A stretch of DNA of 17,034 nt from SAR202 cluster bacterium (GTDB lineage Bacteria; Chloroflexota; Dehalococcoidia; Lucifugimonadales; UBA3495), in contig VFHF01000196.1 in NCBI GenBank assembly GCA_009392095.1, positions 1 through 17,034 of the forward strand, read 5' to 3'. Both the position numbers and the translations under genes were made by a program. How positions within the stretch are numbered: the stretch's first letter is position 1; every line of letters starts with the position of its first letter. Below, piece after piece: positions 8,081 to 14,685 of the stretch. The notes under the pieces are model-generated. The model searched no databases and was not told the origin of the DNA. It saw only the letters and a program-made list of their open reading frames with translations.

Positions 8081-9053
8081 CTACGGCAGTTCTATTTCTG
8101 CGACGCCCACACCACTCTCGCCGGCCACTGAGTAGAGCAGATAGTTCCAATCATCTTCCGAAAATATCTCCAGGTCGCGCAGTTAATTGGCGTTCCCGTA
8201 GGCGACGCTCCGCACGGATGGTTCTAGTGGCGCACCGGCCCCTTTCCACGGGCGCTCGAGGCACGAAACGTCTATGGATTCGGTCTCCCGCCATTCACGC
8301 CAGTCAACTGACCGATCGATGGTACTCATGAGTATCCGTTCCGGAACATCCCCCACCTGAGACCAAAACACGTGCAGCGAATCTCCTTTTTTCAACAACG
8401 CCGAGTGACGGATGTCCTTGTTGAACAGCAGGGGACCTTCTTCAAGTGGATATTGGCCATCCGTGAACCGGTAGACCTGTCCGGGCATGACCAAAGCATA
8501 GGTATGACTGTGATTTGTAAACGCTCTCAGATAGCTTCTGCTGAAAATATCCGGCTGCGCCGTGAAATGTATCCCATTCGGAGAAGTGGCCACGCGAGTC
8601 ACCTGTCGGCCAAGACCATCAAGACCATGGAAAGGCATCACGATAGTCTCGTCGACGGTATCGACGTGCACATCGGGGGATGCGATGTGGGGCGTGGCCA
8701 ACTCCGTCAAGATGTCGCGTCGCATCGTCTCGAGTCCACTCGACGCCAACCGCTGTTCCTTGATCTCCTCCACGGCTTTCCGAAAGGCATCCGGCGGCCC
8801 GGCGAGGAAAAAGCGAGTCGGCAAGTTGCAGGCTCCAAGGCGGATGCATCACCCACGGCCCTTTTAGATCATCCGCATAAGCCAGACGTATGTAGCTCCC
8901 TTTGTGGTCAGCGAAGTAGAGGTAGTATTTCCAGATCGGAGCGGCGACCCAATCGGGCACGCAGATCAGAGATGGACCTTAAATGTTCTCTTCGATGCTT
9001 GGATGGAGGCCGGAGGTGATTATCGGGGCATCGATAAGACGGATAACGCGCAT
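8081..9053 (-). pseudogene. broken glycosidase-like beta-propeller gene (two stops and one frameshift)
   Basis: The reconstructed gene starts at ATG 9053-9051, with GGAGAAGG at 9058-9065, and ends at TAG 8083-8081. Three lesions break it. A TAA (8981-8979) replaces codon 25 between EENI and GPSLICVPDW. A +1 frameshift lies near the A-run 8808-8812 (T5 on the coding strand); dropping one T joins LQLADSLF to LAGPPDAFRKAV. A second TAA (8185-8183) follows VAYGNAN, after which the frame continues LRDLEIF...YLLYSVAGESG. The total of 973 nt minus one inserted base gives exactly 324 codons. The parts YYLYFADHKG, IRLAYADDLKGPW and HIASPDVHVD look like a five-bladed propeller protein of the GH43/GH32/GH130-like kind. 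Both TAA codons could derive from CAA (Gln) by one C-to-T change. It lies 55 nt behind the DinB gene and was probably its operon partner. Readthrough is unlikely given three lesions. Confidence 0.85.
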
Positions 9054-9108
9054 TCAGCCTTCTCCAAATAGCTGGTGTCGGAGGGTTAAATATTGAGCTT
9101 GGCCCGAA

Positions 9109-9633
9109 TTATAGGAACCAGCCCATACCTTTGAAATAACCTCTGAGGTAGGCGATCTGTCCGCCATGGACACAGTTGTCGAAGACCACAATCCCCAAGA
9201 ACGTGCCGACAGACATCGGTAGGCGGGGAGGAATCTCGAGCTGGCGTTCCAGATCAGAAGCAGACAGTGACTCAAAATATTTCTTAGCTGCACCCTTGAC
9301 TGCTTCATAGTAGCCCACGATCGATTCCTTGGGCGGAAGCTGCCATGACGCGACCTGCTCCTTGGTCCAACCTCCTCCCGTATTGTTGAGGTCATCGTCT
9401 AAACCGAATTTCGCGTACCAACCGTCCTTGATCCACAGTTGGGGAGCATCTTGGCACCACGTATGGGTAAAGCGGTCAACAATCCTGGTCATGTGCCAAA
9501 GGAGCCACCCCATTGAGTTTGATTCCTCATTGGGTCGGTCACCTAGCATTGCGTCGTCCACATCTTCCAGGGCTTTGTCCACCATGCCCCAGTTTCGCTC
9601 TAGGGCAGACAGGGCAGTTTCAGTAGCTGACAT
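9109..9633 (-). CDS. DinB-fold (DinB_2-like) putative metal-dependent protein
   Basis: A four-helix-bundle protein of 174 residues related to DinB/YfiT, which often acts as a thiol-dependent transferase or as a helper protein. Seen: GWLLWHMTRIVDRF with H47, and near the end VFDNCVHGGQIAYLRGYFKGMG with H156. The usual DinB metal triad takes one His from the first motif and two from a later HxxxH. Here the first His of that pair is Asp152 (DNCVH), so the site is H47, D152, H156. Such a set may still bind metal, but this is inferred. The start is ATG 9633, with GGAG 8 nt upstream. A TTG at 9654 is in frame, but the Shine-Dalgarno site lies between the two. It is transcribed leftwards into the propeller pseudogene and divergently from the GatC-like/amidase genes. 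The reaction is unknown. Confidence 0.82.
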   Translation of the reverse strand: MSATETALSALERNWGMVDKALEDVDDAMLGDRPNEESNSMGWLLWHMTRIVDRFTHTWCQDAPQLWIKDGWYAKFGLDDDLNNTGGGWTKEQVASWQLPPKESIVGYYEAVKGAAKKYFESLSASDLERQLEIPPRLPMSVGTFLGIVVFDNCVHGGQIAYLRGYFKGMGWFL

Positions 9634-9836
9634 CAGTTTTACTCCAAGTGCCAATTATTGCAGGGCACTAATCTACAGATGCTAGACATGATTGTCCAAC
9701 AAAGAAACGGGAACTTGGCGATGGACGGTCATAGCCAGACTCTTTGATCACTAGCTTTCTGCACTGACCCGGCTTAAACTCTCCGTTATCACTAAGGTTG
9801 CGCTATGAGCGGGGCAGCCAGGCAAGGGAGATGGAA

Positions 9837-10019
9837 ATGTCGATCCCGAACGAGACCTTGAAGGCAATGATACGAGATTACAACGGTATAGAGCTGTCCG
9901 ACGAGGAACTGGAGTTGGTCCGCCCGGAGTTGGAATCGTATTTTGCCGAACTCAAAAAATTGGAAGACTTGGACCTGTCGGATGTTTTCTCCGGCCGGCT
10001 CATGCACATTCCGGAATAG
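9837..10019 (+). CDS. small GatC/AtzG-like partner of the downstream amidase
   Basis: A 60-residue, acidic, mostly helical protein. It has the layout of GatC and of AtzG-like (DUF4089) proteins: a helix beginning IELSDEELELVRPELESYFAEL, then KKLEDLDLSDV, close to the GatC pattern of an amphipathic helix followed by L.elD..gv. GatC stabilises GatA, and AtzG does the same for the amidase AtzE. An amidase gene 63 nt downstream on the same strand supports this role. The start is ATG 9837, because AAGGGAG (9824-9830) lies 6 nt upstream; ATGs at 9798 and 9831 are in frame but placed too early. I see no signal peptide or membrane segment. The 203-bp region between this gene and DinB holds no clear promoter. 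The gene is real with good confidence. The partner role is inferred from size, sequence and position. Confidence 0.75.
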   Translation: MSIPNETLKAMIRDYNGIELSDEELELVRPELESYFAELKKLEDLDLSDVFSGRLMHIPE

Positions 10020-10082
10020 CTGCTGCCGGGCCAAATTCGCCGATTGCCTATTCCTAAAAACACACCCGGAGAGGTCTAGATC

Positions 10083-11516
10083 ATGTCGAACTCCGATCTG
10101 CTGCGGATGACTATAGCTGAATTGGCGCCCAAGATCCAAAACAAAGAGGTTTCCCCAGTGGAGTTGACCGAGGCCGCCCTAGCCGAGGCGGACCGGTTGC
10201 AACCCACGTTGAATTCGTTCATTACCATTCTCCATGAACGGGCCATGGACCAAGCCCGAGAATCGGAAGTCGCCATCTCCCGTGGCGAATACCGTGGCCC
10301 GCTTCATGGCATTCCGATTGGCTTGAAAGATAACCTGGCAACCGCCGGGGTCACCACTACTGTGGGCTCTAAGGTATTGGCCGATCACGTGCCTGAAGAA
10401 GACGCAGAGGTGGTGGTCCGTTGCCGGGACGCCGGGGCGATCTTCATCGGCAAAGAGAACTTGGAGGAGTTCGCCGCCGGAGCGACGTCCAACAATCCTC
10501 ATTACGGAGCCGTACACAATCCCTGGGGACTTGCCCATATCCCCGGAGGCTCCAGCGGTGGCGGCGGCGCCAACGTTGCCGCCAGTGTGACTTTCGCATC
10601 CCTGGGCACCGACTTGGGAGGGTCTGTCCGTTTGCCGGGAACGTTCTGCGGCGTTGTCGGTCTCAAACAGAGCTACGGACGGGTCAGCCAGCGTGGCTTG
10701 ATGGTCACCAGCTTCAACGGCGACCACATCGGCCCGATGACGCGGTCCGTGGCCGACAGCGCCCTGGTGCTCCAAATTCTTGCCGGTAACGACCCATTGG
10801 ACCCTAGCACAGTGCCGGTCCCGGTGCCTGATTACACCGCCTACCTTGGAAAGAGCCTCAAGGGACTGAAGATGGGGATTCCCTCCAACCACTATTTCGA
10901 CATGCTTGATAGCGAAGTCGAATCGGCGGTCCGGGGAAGCATAGCCGCCCTGGCGGAACTTGGAGTTGAACCCCGAGAAGTCAGCCTGCCCATGATGGAG
11001 TACATCGGCGCAATGCGGATCTCCGCGATGGCAGATGGCGTCGTCACCCATGAACCATTCGTGAAATCCCACCGAGAGGATTACGGCCCCGACGTCTTCT
11101 ACCGCACCATTCCCGGACAGTTCGTGTTGGGGAAAGACTACTCCAAATCATTGAGAGTCCAGCGTTTGATCCAAGAAGAGTACGCCCAGGTCATGCAGCA
11201 AGTGGACTTCCTGGTCACGCCGACGGCTCCGGTGCCCGCGCCCCGTATCGACGCCCAATACATAAAGATTAACGGTGAAGACCACCGGGTTAGAGGGCCG
11301 GGCTCAGGACTTATTTCCCGGAACACCAGCCCTTTCAACGCCGTCGGGTTACCGGCAATCACCGTTCCCTGCGGTGTCACTCACGCGGGTCTGCCCGTCG
11401 GTGTCCAGTTCATCACCGGCCCCTTTGAAGAGGGATTGCTGTTCCAAGTGGCGGATGGGTATGAGAAAGTTTCGCCAAGCCAGGGCTTACGCCCCGCAGT
11501 CGGTGTGGGAGCGTAG
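10083..11516 (+). CDS. amidase signature family hydrolase (GatA/AtzE-like)
   Basis: A cytosolic amidase of 477 residues that hydrolyses a carboxamide to the acid and ammonia, or transfers the ammonia. The Ser-cisSer-Lys triad is complete: K82 in IGLKDNL, S157 in PGGSSGGGG and nucleophile S181 in GTDLGGSVRLPG. The spacings of 75 and 24 residues match those of GatA and fatty-acid amide hydrolase. The C-terminal PFNAVGLPAITVPCG is also typical. ATG 10083 follows GGAGAGG (10068-10074). The gene sits behind the small GatC-like gene, and no gatB-like gene is present, so the pair resembles AtzG-AtzE more than the GatCAB tRNA amidotransferase. A Gfo/Idh gene follows after 88 nt and may share the transcript. 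A short 5-bp hairpin (GGAGC 11508-11512, GCTCC 11517-11521) straddles the stop codon, without a T-tract. The substrate cannot be told from sequence. Confidence 0.92.
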   Translation: MSNSDLLRMTIAELAPKIQNKEVSPVELTEAALAEADRLQPTLNSFITILHERAMDQARESEVAISRGEYRGPLHGIPIGLKDNLATAGVTTTVGSKVLADHVPEEDAEVVVRCRDAGAIFIGKENLEEFAAGATSNNPHYGAVHNPWGLAHIPGGSSGGGGANVAASVTFASLGTDLGGSVRLPGTFCGVVGLKQSYGRVSQRGLMVTSFNGDHIGPMTRSVADSALVLQILAGNDPLDPSTVPVPVPDYTAYLGKSLKGLKMGIPSNHYFDMLDSEVESAVRGSIAALAELGVEPREVSLPMMEYIGAMRISAMADGVVTHEPFVKSHREDYGPDVFYRTIPGQFVLGKDYSKSLRVQRLIQEEYAQVMQQVDFLVTPTAPVPAPRIDAQYIKINGEDHRVRGPGSGLISRNTSPFNAVGLPAITVPCGVTHAGLPVGVQFITGPFEEGLLFQVADGYEKVSPSQGLRPAVGVGA

Positions 11517-11604
11517 GCTCCTCGCCAAGAAGCCGTGGTCGCAGTGCGTTGGCCCGTTTCGTCGTCAAATTCCGATTGGTGAAGACAAATATTTAAGCGG
11601 GTGA

Positions 11605-12645
11605 ATGATGTCATTCGGGTGGGCAATCATCAGCGCCGGCGACTTTGCTGACTCCAGAGCCGCTCCGGGTATCAACCAAGCCGAGGGCGCAGAGTTGGTG
11701 GCCGTACACAGCCGGGACCAAGGCAGGGCCGAAGCCTTCGCCGAGAAACACGGGGCCAAGACCGCCTACTCCTCCGTTGAGGATGTTCTGAGCGATTCGC
11801 GAATCGACGCGGTCTACATCACCTCGCCGAACCACCTGCATGGCCCGTATACGGTGATGGCCGCCAACGCCGGCAAACATGTGCTGGCGGAGAAGCCACT
11901 TTCGTTAAATGTGGCGGAAGGTATCGAATCTATGCGGGTTTGCCGAAAACGGGGCGTTAAGCTAGGTGTGGGGTTACACCTACGGCACCACCCAGGGCAC
12001 ATAGAAACCAGGCGGCTAGTTGCCGACGGCGCCCTGGGCACGATCGCCCTCGCCCAGGCTCAAATCGGTCAAGGCGAGCGGGGCAACGTCCAACCAGAGC
12101 CCCGGTCCGGGCTGCGGGATTGGTGGACGCATCCAGAGATGGTCGGCAAGGCCTTTGCCATGTTGACCATTGGCGTCCATGCCATAGACGACCTACAATT
12201 CTTATTGGGGCAACAAGTGGTAGAGATTGCTGCCATCACCGACGGACAAACTCCAGAGAGGCCTCTGGAAAACCTGGCTGCCATGTCCCTGCGCTTCGAT
12301 GGCGGAGCCATCGGTACAATGTGTTGCGGGATGCGCCTTCCTGAATTCCAGAACGACGTAGCCCTTTACGGCAGCGAAGGCAAGGTGATGCTGGCGGACG
12401 GTTCATGGCCGCGCCTGCAAGGAGAGCTGCGGGTGTCCAGCGAAACGGTGAACACCACGGTCGCCTACGAGCCCGACTTCGTTTACCTCGTAACCAAGAA
12501 CATAGAGGACTTCCAGCGGGCCATAGCCGAGGACCGTGAGCCGGCCGCCTCAGGGTCACATGGCCTCAAGTTGGTGCAGTTGACTGAAGCCATGGTGGAG
12601 TCGGCCAAAACCGGCCGGACGATCAAGCTGGAACCAACGCCTTAG
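11605..12645 (+). CDS. Gfo/Idh/MocA family NAD(P)-dependent oxidoreductase
   Basis: A predicted dehydrogenase of 346 residues, acting on a sugar, inositol or related hydroxy compound. The N-terminal Rossmann domain begins GWAIISAGDFADS. The family usually reads GxGxxA here, and the first Gly is Ser10. Next come VAVHSRD, IDAVYITSPNHLHG and the catalytic EKP in LAEKPLS (E96, K97, P98), which is intact, unlike the paralogue at 6964. The C-terminal domain has GVHAIDDLQFLLG, the usual His-x-x-Asp segment, and VALYGSEGKVML. Two adjacent ATGs at 11605 and 11608 are possible starts. The Shine-Dalgarno site is weak (GGGTGA just before), so the first is kept by convention. It lies 88 nt after the amidase, so it may process a product of amide hydrolysis or have its own transcript. 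It converges on the DUF1028 gene with a 13-nt gap. Confidence 0.9.
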   Translation: MMSFGWAIISAGDFADSRAAPGINQAEGAELVAVHSRDQGRAEAFAEKHGAKTAYSSVEDVLSDSRIDAVYITSPNHLHGPYTVMAANAGKHVLAEKPLSLNVAEGIESMRVCRKRGVKLGVGLHLRHHPGHIETRRLVADGALGTIALAQAQIGQGERGNVQPEPRSGLRDWWTHPEMVGKAFAMLTIGVHAIDDLQFLLGQQVVEIAAITDGQTPERPLENLAAMSLRFDGGAIGTMCCGMRLPEFQNDVALYGSEGKVMLADGSWPRLQGELRVSSETVNTTVAYEPDFVYLVTKNIEDFQRAIAEDREPAASGSHGLKLVQLTEAMVESAKTGRTIKLEPTP

Positions 12646-12658
12646 TTATCTTTTCGAA

Positions 12659-13366
12659 TCAGACCGCCGCGTCCTTAGCTGCCTGTGCCGCTTCCGGGTC
12701 AGTGGCGCGCAGGGCGAAGTATTCAATCTTGGGCGCGAATATGTCCAGGAGACGCCGCAGTTCCACCACCGGCGTGGCATGCTCATCAACCCGAAGATCA
12801 ACCCTGGAGAACGTGTCCGCGCCGTAGACCAGCAAAGCAGCCGAGTGATAGGGGGTCGAGTCCTGAGCTTCCCCGCCGGCATTTTGCCCGGCCTCCAAAG
12901 ACCTCAACAAGCGCTCTTCCAGGTCCAGGTCAGGAGTATGCATGAACACTTCTGCCATTTCTTTGACCACCCCTTCCCCAACAAGACCGTTACCCATGGT
13001 GACGTGGCCCTTTCCGGTGATCTGGCCGGCCCATTGATTGTTCATGGCCCCGGTTCTGGCGGCGGCGTTACCGTTGTGGTCGACAATCGCCAATTGACGC
13101 CGCTCTATGTGCGGGTCGCTGGCCTCCAACTGCTGAAGGGCTCCGCTGGCCGAGTAGCCAAGTTGCAATAGATTCAAGGCAAATGGGCCCAAGCCGGGAT
13201 CGGTGGACGCCTGGGTTGCAACGGCTCCGACCGAGGACTTCACATAAGGGCAACGGGAGCCGACAGTGATGTCGCTGGTGGTGATTGCGATGCCCAGCAT
13301 CCCGGTTCGGGAGCACCGGCCGGTGATGGAGAAAGTATTGAACTCGATGCCTGGGATGACCCTCAT
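12659..13366 (-). CDS. DUF1028 family protein (putative Ntn-hydrolase-like)
   Basis: A protein of 235 residues matching DUF1028. Visible family blocks are NTFSITGRC (10-18), GVGAVATQA-like SVGAVATQAS (45-54), DPGLGPFALNLLQLG, RRQLAIVDHNG (89-99), ARTGAMNNQWAG (103-114), MGNGLVGEGVV and SAALLVYG. The family is predicted to have an Ntn-hydrolase-like fold, but to my knowledge no reaction is established. The block before SAALLVYG reads AGGEAQDSTPYH, where many relatives have AGGD.RG.Q. ATG 13366 is chosen because AGGAGG lies 6 nt upstream. The ATG at 13381 lies before that site and would need a ribosome site I cannot see. It is the last gene of the leftward operon, 59 nt after the M20 gene. DUF1028 genes are often found beside peptidase genes, so a role in amide or peptide use is inferred. 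Confidence 0.87.
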   Translation of the reverse strand: MRVIPGIEFNTFSITGRCSRTGMLGIAITTSDITVGSRCPYVKSSVGAVATQASTDPGLGPFALNLLQLGYSASGALQQLEASDPHIERRQLAIVDHNGNAAARTGAMNNQWAGQITGKGHVTMGNGLVGEGVVKEMAEVFMHTPDLDLEERLLRSLEAGQNAGGEAQDSTPYHSAALLVYGADTFSRVDLRVDEHATPVVELRRLLDIFAPKIEYFALRATDPEAAQAAKDAAV

Positions 13367-13425
13367 GGACGGCCTCCTCATGGTCTGAAACTACAGCTAG
13401 GGTTTGTCTACGGCGGGCGCGGAAT

Positions 13426-14664
13426 TTATGTTTTGCAGATGTCTAGGGCGGTGAGGGCCAGCACTTTGGTGCACTGGACCATCTCGCTGATTATGACGCA
13501 ACTGTCGTCCTCTCCACCCCCTCCTCGGACGACGGCCGGCCCGTACAGTAAACAGGGTATACCGGCGTTCCAAAGATGGCAGGTGTCATTGGCCGTGTAC
13601 GAGAAGGGCAGCACCGTGCCGATCGCCTTGGGCGGTTGTCCGGTTACGTCTTGGTGGCTACGAGCCACGGCTTGGACTATCTCCTCGTCACGCGGCACAT
13701 CCAACGGGTCCATAACCAGGCGGCGCCGGCCCTTGAAGAATTCCGGTGGCGGAATCTCGATCTCGTAGGATAACTCTGGGTCCTCTGCCAGCAATGGGTC
13801 CACGACTTCGCGGATGTCGGCGACGATGCCTTCCACCGTCTGGCCCGGCAGGAAATGGACGTCCACGATGATGGTGCACATATCGGGAATGTACGGAGGT
13901 TCCACCAGTATGTAATCCTGCCCTAAACCGCCGATCACGCTGCCAACGTTAAGTTTGGGCAAGTCTGGAAGGTCTTCTCGAGGCTGATAGGTAAACTCAA
14001 CTTTTCGCAGAGCGTTGATGATTCCTGTCATCTTCACCACTGCGTTCACGGTCCCTTCAAGCTGGCGGACGTGCCCGGTGACGCCGTAGGTGTGGATGGC
14101 CATGTGGACGATTCCGGAATGGACGGTCACTAGGTTGCTAGCGCCAAATGGTTCGGCAACCACTGCCATGTCGGTCCTAAAGCCGCTTTTCATCAAGAAA
14201 TTTGTGCCCTCGCCCCCTTGGGTCTCTCCCACCACACAGGCGACAGTTAAATCGCCCTTCAGCCGGATACCCGATGTGCGTACTGCTTCCGCAGCCATGA
14301 TGATGCTGGCCAGGCCGCCCTTCATGTTCTGGATCCCGTGACCGTACAGCCGATCTCCTTCAACCACTGGAGTCCAAGGATCCCGACGCCAGCGCCGAGT
14401 AAGCGAATTGATATCTGTGTGTCCGTTCAGCATCAGGCTAGGGCCACCGCCGGTCCCTCTCAGGGTGGCGATGGTTTGAAACCGCCCCGGCTCAACTTCC
14501 TGGAGGCCCACTTCGTATTGCCGGTCTACAAAGAAATCGGCCAAGAACGTGGCCACCGGAGTCTCTTCCAGCTTGAAACTGGGGATCTTTATCAGATCAC
14601 TCGCCAGGTCTACAATCGCTTGCTCGTCAACTTGGTCGATGATCTTTGACTGTTCTGGGTTCAT
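13426..14664 (-). CDS. M20-family hydrolase (ArgE/DapE-like) with altered metal site
   Basis: A deacylase or peptidase of the M20/ArgE/DapE fold with 412 residues, the normal length. Seen: NGHTDI (H82, D84), LYGHGIQNMKGG, VVGETQGGEGT, VVAEPFG (E171), and the lid-domain GVTGHVRQLEGTVNAV with H198. Family enzymes bind two metals using His, a bridging Asp in GxGxxDMKG, a Glu pair (EE), an Asp/Glu and a C-terminal His. Here the bridging Asp is Asn113, the Glu pair is E147-T148, and the C-terminal segment GPAVVRGGGGEDDS seems to have no His at the expected place. The presumed general base E147 is kept. The enzyme may use one metal or another mechanism, or it may be inactive. ATG 14664 follows AGGA by 8 nt. 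TTG 14685 is in frame but overlaps the end of the upstream gene. It lies 21 nt behind the amidohydrolase, in the same operon. Confidence 0.87.
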   Translation of the reverse strand: MNPEQSKIIDQVDEQAIVDLASDLIKIPSFKLEETPVATFLADFFVDRQYEVGLQEVEPGRFQTIATLRGTGGGPSLMLNGHTDINSLTRRWRRDPWTPVVEGDRLYGHGIQNMKGGLASIIMAAEAVRTSGIRLKGDLTVACVVGETQGGEGTNFLMKSGFRTDMAVVAEPFGASNLVTVHSGIVHMAIHTYGVTGHVRQLEGTVNAVVKMTGIINALRKVEFTYQPREDLPDLPKLNVGSVIGGLGQDYILVEPPYIPDMCTIIVDVHFLPGQTVEGIVADIREVVDPLLAEDPELSYEIEIPPPEFFKGRRRLVMDPLDVPRDEEIVQAVARSHQDVTGQPPKAIGTVLPFSYTANDTCHLWNAGIPCLLYGPAVVRGGGGEDDSCVIISEMVQCTKVLALTALDICKT

Positions 14665-14685
14665 GCTGACGGTCCTATTCCACAA

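Noticed and set aside
8372..9019. A 215-codon plus-strand open frame over the propeller pseudogene
   Set aside because: The minus strand gives clear protein-family segments across the same span, while this translation is basic and low in pattern. It is a by-product of the broken gene's composition.
8081..9053. Stop-codon reassignment (TAA read as Gln) or programmed recoding in the propeller gene
   Set aside because: Other genes in the window end at TAA as a real stop (for example the CoA-transferase at 3793-3795), and a frameshift would also have to be bypassed. Pseudogene decay is simpler.
9634..9836. Promoters in the DinB/GatC-like divergent region, such as TTGGAC-18-TAGATT on the minus strand
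   Set aside because: It matches at only about 7 of 12 consensus positions, and no good box pair was found for the plus strand, so none is claimed as a feature.
10179..11072. A 297-codon open frame on the minus strand inside the amidase gene
   Set aside because: It lies fully antisense to a gene with a complete catalytic triad, its translation is rich in His, Gly and Arg with no family pattern, and it has no convincing start signal.
11508..11521. A hairpin GGAGC-GTAG-GCTCC over the amidase stop codon as a terminator
   Set aside because: The stem has only 5 bp, and no T-run follows.
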